Assembly: GCA_947479085.1 (NCBI GenBank)
Contig: CANJYB010000002.1
Location: 231,023-295,022, forward strand
Length of the DNA stretch: 64,000 bases
Direction: 5' to 3'
DNA from: Bacteroidota bacterium
GTDB lineage: Bacteria > Bacteroidota > Bacteroidia > 2-12-FULL-35-15
Shown here: piece by piece, positions 50,852 to 58,384 of the stretch
Layout of the letters: every line of letters starts with the position of its first letter
How positions within the stretch are numbered: the first letter of the stretch is position 1
Made by a program: the position numbers and the translations under genes
Notes under the pieces: model-generated
What the model was told of the DNA's origin: nothing
Databases searched by the model: none
Seen by the model: only the letters and a program-made list of their open reading frames with translations

Positions 50852-51095
50852 CATAGCCGTCAGGTTAAGGAAATAATTTAAGACTCCGAAGGAGTCAAAT
50901 GTGAATAGCCCCCAATGAAATTGGGGGGGCAGAACAAAACCACTTTCACAACTCCGGAGGAGTTGAACCTTACTATTCAACCCCTCCGGAGTTGTGAAAA
51001 TTACAAATCTGTGTCAACCCCGTGTTTCACACGGGGCTATTCAAATTCAATCCCTCCGGGATTCTCTGTGATATTTCCTTAACCTGACGGCTATG
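50852..51095. mobile_element. 244-bp MITE-like element with 23-bp terminal inverted repeats
   Basis: Ends CATAGCCGTCAGGTTAAGGA... (50852-50874) and its exact reverse complement at 51073-51095, 23 of 23 bases. Inside are further stems, such as CACAACTCCGGAGGAGTTG against CAACCCCTCCGGAGTTGTG, GACTCCGAAGGAGTC, and CCCCGTGTTTCACACGGGG. No reading frame of note. It interrupts a family A repeat, and GGGGCCGGG occurs on both sides (50841-50849 and 51096-51104), consistent with a target duplication, although the left copy is 2 bp from the end. Probably moved by a transposase elsewhere. Confidence 0.65.
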
Positions 51096-51138
51096 GGGGC
51101 CGGGAGTGAAATCTTTGTGCCCTTCATGTCCCCAACAT

Positions 51139-51177
51139 AAAAAACCGAGGGCGGGTGCTTCGCACCCGCCCTCGGTT
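51139..51177 (-). terminator. intrinsic terminator of the large TPR gene
   Basis: On the minus strand a 16-bp perfect stem AACCGAGGGCGGGTGC / GCACCCGCCCTCGGTT with a GAA loop, followed by TTTTTT. It lies 17 bp after the stop codon at 51194. Confidence 0.85.
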
Positions 51178-51193
51178 CCAAACTTCTCTTCAA

Positions 51194-53782
51194 TTAATAA
51201 TTAAAATCCCTCGGCTCTCCCAGCAGTTCCCTTGCTTTTAATACCTGTTCTATTCGGTCCTCCATTCGCTGCTCCATAAAATCATTAATATCTTCCTTCT
51301 CCTCATGGTATAAGCTCAGCTCCCGTTTCATTTTATAATCACCATAAGCTTCATCCAGGTTATCAGCAAGTCGTTTGTTTTTATACCTCCGTGCAGTAAT
51401 TATAATGGCCTTGTGCCAAGGCATCCCACCTTCCATCATCACCGGTTCCTCAGCATATTCAAGTATATACATCGCGTCTTTTACTGCATCCTTATCATAT
51501 TCCGCATCCGGAAATTCATTTTGTTTCATCCAGTTGCTATGCAGCCTGCACAGGTAGTCATCTTCAAACTCCTCCATAAAGCTCGTATACGTTTCCTCGT
51601 TGCCAAACAGGAAATCCTTGGGCGGAACATAAGGCTCCTGTGGTTCCACCTTTTCAGGAGGCTGTCTCCGTTTCCATTCATAATATATTTGAACGTATTG
51701 TTCCTCTTTTTCGCCCTTTGTATTTGGCAGGGTAAGCAGCGGGCCGGTATTCATCCTGTTATCATAAAACTCATACCAGTCCGGCATGTATTCCATATTC
51801 CCTTCTTCATTTTTATCTGTTAACCCATCATAGTTTTGCCAATCGGTAAAGTAATCAGTTACATCTTCCTCCGTTTCCGGGTTCAGCAAAAACTCCCGCA
51901 TAAGTTCTATTTCTTCGGGTGTTATTTCTTCCACAAAAGGGCACATAAATATTTTCTTTTCCCATAATTCAAAATCGCAGGTGGTTTTCAATCCCGGTAT
52001 GTCCAGTTGTCCTGCCCTCCATAGCAGTTGCATGTTAAACAGCTTTTTCTGCAAAATACAGTTCAGCACACTTTCCATATCCCGCACCAACGATTTTTCC
52101 TTCAGGCCGTCCTGCTCATCCAGGTACCATTCAGGATATTCCACCAGCGAAATTTTATGTTCCACGTATCTATGTATAAATCCGCGATTATGATAAGGCT
52201 CATGTTTGTCAAAAAACTCCTTGTATTTCGGGTTCGTCAGCAGGTCATTCTCAAAATCATACCTCAGCTTTTTCAGAAAATGATGCTTCTCCATGTAATC
52301 GTCCGGAAGGTTCTTATAATAATAAGGAAGCTTTTCAATTTGTCCCTTTTTATTTTTCGGGTTTCTCAATCGTTCGTCCAGCGTCTTTTTTGGCGGTGGT
52401 GTCCAGTCTCCCGAAAACAAGTCGAGCACCACTTTTAAGCCCGACCGTCTTTCTTTGTATTCATTCGCTTTTTCTTCATCTCCCCGCATTTTGTATATTT
52501 CATACAGGTAGTCGCATACCGCCCCTTCCAGTTTTTTTTCCATTTTGCCACAGGCCAGTGCTTTTTCAAACTGGTCTATTGCCTGCTCCATGTCATGATA
52601 TTCCTTATAATAAATCTCGCCTATTGAAGCATATATAGAACCCGCCACCTCATGGTCGTTTCCTTTTAAAAAATCATCATGCATGTAATTAGCCTCCTTA
52701 GCCAGCATCAGGTAGTTCAATGCATTTTCTGGATCCAGTTTTTCCTTAAAATAATAAGTAGCCAGCGATGCATACGCTCTTGGATATTGTTTAGGCCATA
52801 GCTTTATTATTTTTTTCAGGTAGGGCAATGCCTTTTTATATTGTCGCTGATGAAAATGCAATGCACTCAGTTGTTCCAGTGTCTCGTACGATTCCTTGGG
52901 GTCTTTATGCAGTGTCAGTCTTTTTTCGAAAGCCGCTATAGCATCCTCTACTTTGTTCATGGTATAATACAACCTTCCCAGCCAGAGATAATAGTTCAGC
53001 GAATAATGATTCTCCTTGTTCTTTGTTTTTTTATCCAGCGGAAGCAGCAGGTCCAGTGCAGCTTTTGCTTTATCATAATCCTTTGCGGTGATGCATAATT
53101 CAGCCAATGTGTTTATCAATCTGTCATTTTCAGGCCATAGCTCCACAGCCTTTTCAGCATTTGCTATAGCCGCTTTCGGGTCCGAAGAATTTTTATACAT
53201 GTCTGACAAAAGCGAAAAAATAACAGCACGGTCCCTTGGTTCATTCATTTCGGTAAGCAGTTTATCATATAGCTTACTCGCTTTCTTGTAGCTCTTTTTT
53301 TCGGAATACAAATCACCCCACATTTCATAATAGTTGAAAAACCATTCATTCAGTTCATCCTCCGTTTCCTTCACCATCATCAGCCTGCCAAACACTTTCA
53401 CCACATTATGATAATCCTTTTCATTCATATACAGTTGCCCCAGCCGGCCCACCATCTCCCCAACATTCGGGTTCAGCTCCACCGATTTTTCCAACCATAC
53501 TATTGCTTCCTTTGTTTTTTCCTGCCAGTCATACACGGTCGACAAAACAGAATAATGTTCCGCCTTGGCTATATCATTCTTAGCAGACTCTATTGCTTTA
53601 TTGGCATACATCTCCGCCTTGTCGTATTCCTTAGCCATTGCGCCAAACAAAGCCAGTTGATTATAAAACTCATCCTTTGCTTTCGGGTATTTTTTTACCG
53701 CTTTCAGAAACTGTTCTTCCTTCACTGCAAACGAAGAATTAATATCAATATTAAGATCCTTATACATACCAAATGTTCCCAT
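51194..53782 (-). CDS. large TPR protein with an unassigned C-terminal domain
   Basis: An 862-residue cytoplasmic protein without a signal peptide. Residues ~20-460 hold at least ten tetratricopeptide repeats: AMAKEYDKAEMYANKAIESA, WLEKSVELNPNVGEMVGRLG, AIANAEKAVELWPENDRLIN, KALPYLKKIIKLWPKQYPRA. The C-terminal ~400 residues are rich in Asp/Glu, Tyr, Trp and Pro (YYKNLPDDYMEKHHFLKKLR, LLTLPNTKGEKEEQYVQIYY, YEWKRRQPPEKVEPQEPYVP) and match no domain I know. The TPR part is probably a protein-binding scaffold. It is monocistronic with a strong terminator; 7-bp repeats lie upstream. Confidence 0.85.
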   Translation of the reverse strand: MGTFGMYKDLNIDINSSFAVKEEQFLKAVKKYPKAKDEFYNQLALFGAMAKEYDKAEMYANKAIESAKNDIAKAEHYSVLSTVYDWQEKTKEAIVWLEKSVELNPNVGEMVGRLGQLYMNEKDYHNVVKVFGRLMMVKETEDELNEWFFNYYEMWGDLYSEKKSYKKASKLYDKLLTEMNEPRDRAVIFSLLSDMYKNSSDPKAAIANAEKAVELWPENDRLINTLAELCITAKDYDKAKAALDLLLPLDKKTKNKENHYSLNYYLWLGRLYYTMNKVEDAIAAFEKRLTLHKDPKESYETLEQLSALHFHQRQYKKALPYLKKIIKLWPKQYPRAYASLATYYFKEKLDPENALNYLMLAKEANYMHDDFLKGNDHEVAGSIYASIGEIYYKEYHDMEQAIDQFEKALACGKMEKKLEGAVCDYLYEIYKMRGDEEKANEYKERRSGLKVVLDLFSGDWTPPPKKTLDERLRNPKNKKGQIEKLPYYYKNLPDDYMEKHHFLKKLRYDFENDLLTNPKYKEFFDKHEPYHNRGFIHRYVEHKISLVEYPEWYLDEQDGLKEKSLVRDMESVLNCILQKKLFNMQLLWRAGQLDIPGLKTTCDFELWEKKIFMCPFVEEITPEEIELMREFLLNPETEEDVTDYFTDWQNYDGLTDKNEEGNMEYMPDWYEFYDNRMNTGPLLTLPNTKGEKEEQYVQIYYEWKRRQPPEKVEPQEPYVPPKDFLFGNEETYTSFMEEFEDDYLCRLHSNWMKQNEFPDAEYDKDAVKDAMYILEYAEEPVMMEGGMPWHKAIIITARRYKNKRLADNLDEAYGDYKMKRELSLYHEEKEDINDFMEQRMEDRIEQVLKARELLGEPRDFNY

Positions 53783-53866
53783 AACTTTAGTGTTTTAAAA
53801 TTTTCATACAGCTAAATTAATACTCCCCCTCTTAATTTCCAAAAAAATCAGCTAATTAATTTCACC

Positions 53867-54019
53867 CACATCCCTCATCCGTCATCGGTCCTCCCTCATC
53901 CAACATCCAACATCCGTCCTCGGACATAACTCTCATCGGTCATCGGTCATCCGTCATCAGACACCCCCCACATCCCTAATCGGTCATCCCTCATCGGTCA
54001 TCCGTCATCCGTCATCGGA
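53867..54019. repeat. 7-bp tandem repeat array (CATCGGT / CATCCGT)
   Basis: About twenty heptamers in two or three runs, mostly CATCGGT, CATCCGT, CATCCCT and CATCCAA. The last run at 53979-54019 has six in succession. Degenerate copies and short spacers (GACATAACTCT, GACACCCCCCA) separate the runs. The period has no multiple of three, so it is non-coding. It lies between the start of the TPR gene and the 3' end of the metallo-hydrolase gene, with no terminator visible. Confidence 0.75.
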
Positions 54020-54025
54020 CAAATC

Positions 54026-54844
54026 TCACATCTCCCATAAGGAAAGCTGCTCCACCTTTCTCTTCCTCACTCCCGCCCCTGCCGTCACCTCAAACACTTC
54101 CGACTCATTATCCCTCGAAGCAACAACAATTTTAGTATGCAGCGCACTTTTAGTAAACATATCCATCACCAATTCCGGAGTATTATTATTTTTCGAAAGA
54201 TGCGAAAGCAATAACAAACCCAGCGATTCCGAACGATGAGTTAAAAACAAATCCAAAGCCTGGTCATTCGACAAATGCCCCCGCTCCCCGCGAATACGCT
54301 GTTTCAGGTAATAAGGATAACCACCTTTTTCCAGCATCACCTCACAGTAATTAGCTTCCAGAAAAGCAGCATCACAGGTTTTAAAATGCCTCACCAGTTC
54401 CTTGCATACCGTGCCAATGTCAGTAAACACACCAACAGTCACCCCGTTGCCATTCACCGTAAAACTATAAGGGTCCGCAGCATCGTGCATTTTGCTGAAA
54501 GGAGTAATGCTCAACTCACCAATCTTTATTTTTTTATTTTTTGCAAACGTGTTCACCAGTTCAGGCAACAGCTTCAGGTTGCCCGACCGTTCTGTTTTAG
54601 GAGTAATGTAAACAGGTATGCGGTATTTTTTCGACAACACTTCCACCCCTTTAATATGGTCACTATGCTCATGCGAAATAAAAACCGCTTTCACCTTGCC
54701 CATATCCAGGCCAAGCCGAACCATCCTTCGCTCCGTTTCGCGGCACGAAATACCCGCATCCACCAGTATAGCTTCCCGGCTATTACCTATATAATAGCAA
54801 TTGCCATTACTTCCTGAATTTAATGATGAAATATAAAGCGACAT
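54026..54844 (-). CDS. MBL-fold metallo-hydrolase (YycJ/WalJ-like)
   Basis: A 272-residue metallo-beta-lactamase fold protein, started at the ATG at 54844 (MSLYISSLNSGSNGNCYYIG). Metal ligands: the HxHxDH motif in AVFISHEHSDHIKGV, the His in ITPFSKMHDAADPYSF, the Asp in GVFTDIGTVC and a later His in LLLLSHLSKNN. EANYCEVML and RGERGHLSNDQALDLF are family motifs of YycJ. Relatives are 5'-exonuclease-like enzymes linked to cell-wall signalling in Firmicutes; in Bacteroidota the role is unknown. Stand-alone gene. Confidence 0.9.
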   Translation of the reverse strand: MSLYISSLNSGSNGNCYYIGNSREAILVDAGISCRETERRMVRLGLDMGKVKAVFISHEHSDHIKGVEVLSKKYRIPVYITPKTERSGNLKLLPELVNTFAKNKKIKIGELSITPFSKMHDAADPYSFTVNGNGVTVGVFTDIGTVCKELVRHFKTCDAAFLEANYCEVMLEKGGYPYYLKQRIRGERGHLSNDQALDLFLTHRSESLGLLLLSHLSKNNNTPELVMDMFTKSALHTKIVVASRDNESEVFEVTAGAGVRKRKVEQLSLWEM

Positions 54845-54922
54845 AGAACCACAAAAATACAAGCAAAACTTGTTGCTGAATAATAAAGTTTTAAGAATCT
54901 CAAAAAAAGCAGATATTTGTAT

Positions 54923-54956
54923 AAAACCTTAAATGTTTTCTAAACCTTGAAGGTTT
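54923..54956. repeat. family B palindrome, degenerate copy
   Basis: AAACCTTAAATGTTTTCTAAACC..., a family B unit with a decayed left arm, ending 18 bp before the transposase start codon. Its place fits a recognition site for the transposase. Confidence 0.6.
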
Positions 54957-54974
54957 GATTATTAAATATTACTA

Positions 54975-55595
54975 ATGAAATATAAAACAGAAGCTCTTCA
55001 GCCGGAAACTACCTACCATGTTTATAACAGGGCAAATGGTGATGAAAAATTATTTTGTTCACAGGATAACTACAATTATTTTCTGCAAAAATATATACAA
55101 TATATTAGCCCTGTTGCAGATACCTTTTGTTACTGCCTGATGCCAAATCATTTTCATTTTATAATTAGAATAAAAAGTGAAGATGCGATAACTAACCTTC
55201 AAGGTTTCCAAAACCTTGAAGGTTTAAAACGCGAAAACATTGAAGGTTTCCTGTCAAAACAATTCAGCAATTTTTTTAATTCCTATACCAAAGCGTTAAA
55301 CAAACAACAAAATAGAAAAGGTAATTTGTTCATGCACACATTTAAGCGTAAAAAAGTGGACAATACTTTTTACCTTCGTAAATTGGTGCATTATATTCAT
55401 TTTAATCCCATAGAAGCAGGGATGTGTAAAGCTCCGGATAAATATTTTAATTCTTCATATAGAAGTTTAATATCAAATGCAAAAACATTATTGAAAAGAG
55501 AGGAGACAATTTCCTGGTTTGATGATTTGGATAATTTTAAATTTATTCATAATCATCCACCACAAATCACAGGCATTGATTTAAGCTTTTTGTAA
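54975..55595 (+). CDS. REP-associated tyrosine transposase (Y1_Tnp)
   Basis: A 206-residue single-strand DNA transposase of the HUH Y1 family (RAYT). The start ETTYHVYNRANGDEKLF is typical, and FCYCLMPNHFHFIIRIK carries the metal-binding HUH pair (His59, His61). The catalytic Tyr is probably in FNSYTKALNKQ. KLVHYIHFNPIEAGM is the standard late motif. Family B palindromes lie 18 bp upstream, twice downstream, and inside the gene itself at 55194-55225, where the palindrome is translated as NLQGFQNLEGLK. RAYTs cut and paste REP hairpins and are usually domesticated, single-copy genes. Confidence 0.92.
   Translation: MKYKTEALQPETTYHVYNRANGDEKLFCSQDNYNYFLQKYIQYISPVADTFCYCLMPNHFHFIIRIKSEDAITNLQGFQNLEGLKRENIEGFLSKQFSNFFNSYTKALNKQQNRKGNLFMHTFKRKKVDNTFYLRKLVHYIHFNPIEAGMCKAPDKYFNSSYRSLISNAKTLLKREETISWFDDLDNFKFIHNHPPQITGIDLSFL
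55194..55225. repeat. family B palindrome inside the transposase gene
   Basis: AACCTTCAAGGTTT, CCA, AAACCTTGAAGGTT within the coding frame, giving two near-identical hexapeptides NLQGFQ and NLEGLK. The same 14-bp arms form the REPs outside the gene. A third partial arm (AACATTGAAGGTTT) follows 12 bp later. Confidence 0.85.
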
Positions 55596-55620
55596 CTAAA
55601 CTCAAATCCAAACCTTCATC

Positions 55621-55757
55621 AAATCCAAACCTTCAAGGTTTTCAAAACCTTGAAGGTTTAATACAACACCAAATGACAAATATCCACAACCCCAAATCCA
55701 AACCTTCAGGTAAATCCAAACCTTCAAAGTTTTCAAAACCTTGAAGGTTTAATACAA
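55621..55757. repeat. two family B palindromes in a 90-bp direct repeat
   Basis: Units at 55628-55659 and 55719-55750, both preceded by AAATCC and followed by AATACAACACC. The ~91-bp period with shared flanks shows that a larger module than the hairpin was duplicated. Upstream of the second copy is the tag CAAACCTTCAGGTAAATCC, seen again at 56390. No gene in 55596-55839. Confidence 0.8.
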
Positions 55758-55839
55758 CACCCAAAATAACACCCCCCACACTAAACTACAAATAATAAGT
55801 TTTTTTATATTTGTAACATGTAATCAACAATGTTATCAG

Positions 55840-56352
55840 ATGAAAATAGCACTTACACAACCCTGCGACAATTCAAGAAAAGAATTTAACCTCAATGCCA
55901 TCCGTAACACCCGCATATTCCTGAGTTTACTCACCTGGGCCAAAGACCCTGCCGTTAAGCAACCATGGATACGCGCAGGCTTACTGAACCCTAAATATGC
56001 CGAAACCCTGCATCAAAAAATAACAGCAACCCGCGAAGGGCAGCTTTTTAAATTCACCCTCGATGAAGCCATCGAACTCTATACCTGTATCGATATATGT
56101 TGCCGTTTTTATCTCAGCCCCATTGGCGAACAATTCAGAAATATGATGATTACAAAAGGAAAATCAACCGCTGAAAAACTGGAGAAAGAAAAGCGATTTA
56201 CCCTTGGTAGTTCAACACACATGATTGCACAATTAAAAGAAGCAATGAAAGAATACCCTCGCTTCAAACAGGCAGTAGCCATAGTCAATAAACTCGAAAT
56301 TCCTGAATTCGAATCCGAGTTAATGGATGGATTGAATGCCCCCAATGAGTAA
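55840..56352 (+). CDS. hypothetical protein between REPs
   Basis: A 170-residue, mostly helical soluble protein starting MKIALTQPCDNSRKEFNLNA. It has two Cys in CIDICCRFYLSPIG and a basic segment GKSTAEKLEKEKRF. I recognise no family, and no signal peptide or membrane segment is present. Family B palindromes bracket the gene (55628-55750 before, 56413-56444 after), so it may have been carried along with the REP/transposase unit. Codon use looks like that of core genes. Confidence 0.6.
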   Translation: MKIALTQPCDNSRKEFNLNAIRNTRIFLSLLTWAKDPAVKQPWIRAGLLNPKYAETLHQKITATREGQLFKFTLDEAIELYTCIDICCRFYLSPIGEQFRNMMITKGKSTAEKLEKEKRFTLGSSTHMIAQLKEAMKEYPRFKQAVAIVNKLEIPEFESELMDGLNAPNE

Positions 56353-56389
56353 TTACAATCCCAAAACAAAAAGCTATAAACACAAATCC

Positions 56390-56444
56390 AAACCTTCAGG
56401 TAAATCCAACCAAACCTTCAAGGTTTTCAAAACCTTGAAGGTTT
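56390..56444. repeat. family B palindrome with its tag, before the R-M island
   Basis: The tag CAAACCTTCAGGTAAATCC is followed by AACCTTCAAGGTTTTC and AAAACCTTGAAGGTTT (56413-56444). Same tag order as at 55700-55750. The vsr gene starts 26 bp later, so this repeat marks the left border of the defence island. Confidence 0.75.
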
Positions 56445-56470
56445 AATATCAGTAACTTTACCCCACCAAA

Positions 56471-56890
56471 ATGACAGACGTACACAACCCCAAAACGCGA
56501 AGCTATAACATGAGCAGAATCAAAGGCAAGGACACCAAACCCGAAATGCTCGTCCGCAGGTTTTTATTTTCACAGGGCTACCGGTACAAACTCCACGACA
56601 AAACACTACCCGGAAAGCCCGACATCGTATTACCCAAATACAAAACCATCATCTTTATCCACGGCTGTTTCTGGCATGGACATAAAAACTGTAAATATGC
56701 TACTATCCCAGAAACTAGGACAGAGTGGTGGACAGCAGAAATGAAAGAAAATATGAAATATGACAGAATGGTCGCCTTAGTTTTAAAAGCTTTTGACTAT
56801 AAAATCATCACCATCTGGGAATGCGAATTAAAAAAGAAAAGAATCGAAACCACCCTCAAAAAACTCCTGTTAAAACTCCCTAAAGCTTAA
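56471..56890 (+). CDS. vsr: very short patch repair endonuclease
   Basis: A 139-residue Vsr endonuclease, which nicks 5' of the T in T:G mismatches arising from deaminated 5-methylcytosine. Residues align with the Escherichia coli enzyme in both identity and number: Glu25 (KPEMLVRRFLF), catalytic Asp51 (GKPDIVLPKYK), His64 and His69 (FIHGCFWHGHKNC), and TRTEWWTAEM later. NMSRIKGKDTKPE is the standard N-terminal signature. Its presence beside a cytosine-5 methyltransferase is the classic pairing. In MORC-type R-M systems a Vsr-fold protein may instead act as the restriction nuclease. Confidence 0.95.
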   Translation: MTDVHNPKTRSYNMSRIKGKDTKPEMLVRRFLFSQGYRYKLHDKTLPGKPDIVLPKYKTIIFIHGCFWHGHKNCKYATIPETRTEWWTAEMKENMKYDRMVALVLKAFDYKIITIWECELKKKRIETTLKKLLLKLPKA

Positions 56891-56927
56891 TTGTATTAAG
56901 CCAGTTCCCGTTTATCCCTTATTTAAG

Positions 56928-57009
56928 AGAGAGTACTCTCTATACTGTCAACAAACTTTAAGTTCATAACTTTTACTTACCAATAGGTAAATACTTCCTT
57001 ATGGGTAAG
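56928..57009. promoter_or_regulatory. candidate operators of the XRE controller
   Basis: In the 154-bp gap before the XRE gene: AGAGAGTACTCTCT (56928-56941), a perfect 14-bp palindrome; TTACCAATAGGTAA (56977-56990), 5-bp arms with a 4-nt centre; and CTTATGGGTAAG (56998-57009), similar arms. Two related TTACC/GGTAA-type boxes 21 bp apart, just before a controller gene, resemble C-protein operator pairs of R-M systems. The vsr gene ends 38 bp upstream of the first palindrome. Confidence 0.45.
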
Positions 57010-57044
57010 CGAGGCATGGACAATAATAAATCACATTTGTAATA

Positions 57045-57290
57045 ATGAAAAGCACAAAGAATTTAAAAACAAAAATTGAATCATTTGTAATCAACGAAGT
57101 AATTAAACTTCGTACACAAAAAAACATGTCACAGGCTGATGTGGCTGCAATGCTGGATGTAACTCCCAGCTTTATCGGAAAAGTGGAAAGCCCGAACTAC
57201 GCAGCAAAATACAATTTGAATCATATTAACAAACTGGCTGAAATACTTGATTGCAGCCCAAAGGATTTATTGCCAAATAAAAAATTATAA
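57045..57290 (+). CDS. XRE-family HTH regulator (R-M controller candidate)
   Basis: An 81-residue single-domain DNA-binding protein. The helix-turn-helix is LRTQKNMSQADVAAMLDVTP followed by SFIGKVESPNYAAKYNLNHI, with the usual MSQ-xVA and SF-I-KVE positions, and the tail AEILDCSPKDLLP is typical of Cro/C1 proteins. It lies 10 bp before the methyltransferase gene. In R-M systems such C proteins delay the nuclease until methylation is complete, and this one probably regulates the island from the palindromes just upstream. Confidence 0.87.
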   Translation: MKSTKNLKTKIESFVINEVIKLRTQKNMSQADVAAMLDVTPSFIGKVESPNYAAKYNLNHINKLAEILDCSPKDLLPNKKL

Positions 57291-57299
57291 GAACTCAAA

Positions 57300-58358
57300 G
57301 TGGGAAAGAAAAGTTTAAGTAAAGAGCATAATAAAAATGAAAAGTTTAAATTCATTGATTTGTTTGCGGGAATTGGCGGATTTCATATTGCTATGGAAAG
57401 CGCAGGAGGAGAATGTGTATTTGCAAGTGAATGGGACAAATATGCCAGAATCTCTTATGAAGAAAATTACAAAAAAACTAATCCGGAGCTTTTTTCAAAT
57501 GGAAATTTTAATTCAGATATAAAGGAAGCCGATCCAAAAAAAATTCCTGATTATGATATTTTATGCGCAGGTTTTCCATGCCAACCATTTTCTCATGCAG
57601 GACTAAAAAGAGGTTTTGAAGATACAAGAGGAACTTTGTTCTTTAATGTTGCAGAGATAATAGATGCTAAAAAAGAAAACGGAAATCCTCCTAAAGTTAT
57701 ACTTCTTGAAAATGTGAAAGGTTTAAAAGGGCACGATCAAGGAAGAACTCTAGTGAAAATACTTGAGGTACTGGATCTTTTGGGTTATGACGTTAATACA
57801 AAAGTTCTGAATTCAAAATATTTTGGAGTACCTCAAAACAGAGAAAGGCTATTTATAGTGGGGTGGTTAAAGAATCCAAAATCTCCTAAAAAATTTGAGT
57901 TCCCTTTGGGTCTTGATAAAAACAACAAACCAATTTTTGAGGTAAAAATTCTTGCTGATAAAGCCAAACCAGTAAAAGTAGGGGATATTCTGCTTCCAAA
58001 AGTTGAGCCTAAATACACAATTTCTGATAAGCTTTATAATGGACATAAAAGAAGGCTAAAAGAACATAAAGAGAAAGGGAATGGCTTTGGTTTTTCTATG
58101 TTTAATTCCGAAAGCCCCTATACAAGCACTATCTCTGCGAGATATTACAAAGATGGAAGTGAAATATTAATCAATCAAAAACATGCTAACCCTCGAAAAT
58201 TAAGTCCAAAAGAAGCGGGCCTACTGCAAGGATATCCAATTGATAAAGGTTTTAAAATAGTTGTTTCTGATGTACAGGCCTACAAACAGTTCGGGAACAG
58301 TGTATCTGTGCCAGTTGTAAAAGCCTTAGCCAAAGAGATAATTAAGCAATTGCTGTAG
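57300..58358 (+). CDS. dcm: DNA (cytosine-5-)-methyltransferase
   Basis: A 352-residue C5 methyltransferase. Motif I FKFIDLFAGIGGFHIAME (SAM binding, residues 16-33), motif IV GFPCQPFSHAG with catalytic Cys94, motif VI LLENVKGL, motif VIII VPQNRERLFIVGW, a target-recognition region of ~100 residues, motif IX RKLSPKEAGLLQGYP and motif X YKQFGNSVSVPVVKALA. Full length. The start is GTG at 57300, 9 nt after the XRE stop, because the nearby ATG is out of frame. It modifies one unknown target sequence and so protects host DNA from the island's nucleases. Confidence 0.95.
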   Translation: MGKKSLSKEHNKNEKFKFIDLFAGIGGFHIAMESAGGECVFASEWDKYARISYEENYKKTNPELFSNGNFNSDIKEADPKKIPDYDILCAGFPCQPFSHAGLKRGFEDTRGTLFFNVAEIIDAKKENGNPPKVILLENVKGLKGHDQGRTLVKILEVLDLLGYDVNTKVLNSKYFGVPQNRERLFIVGWLKNPKSPKKFEFPLGLDKNNKPIFEVKILADKAKPVKVGDILLPKVEPKYTISDKLYNGHKRRLKEHKEKGNGFGFSMFNSESPYTSTISARYYKDGSEILINQKHANPRKLSPKEAGLLQGYPIDKGFKIVVSDVQAYKQFGNSVSVPVVKALAKEIIKQLL

Positions 58359-58384
58359 GATTTAAAATAATAGGATAATTAATA

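Noticed and set aside
54923..56444. CRISPR array from the AACCTTCAAGGTTT repeats
   Set aside because: Spacing is irregular (30-600 bp), one copy lies inside a gene, and the adjacent RAYT explains them.
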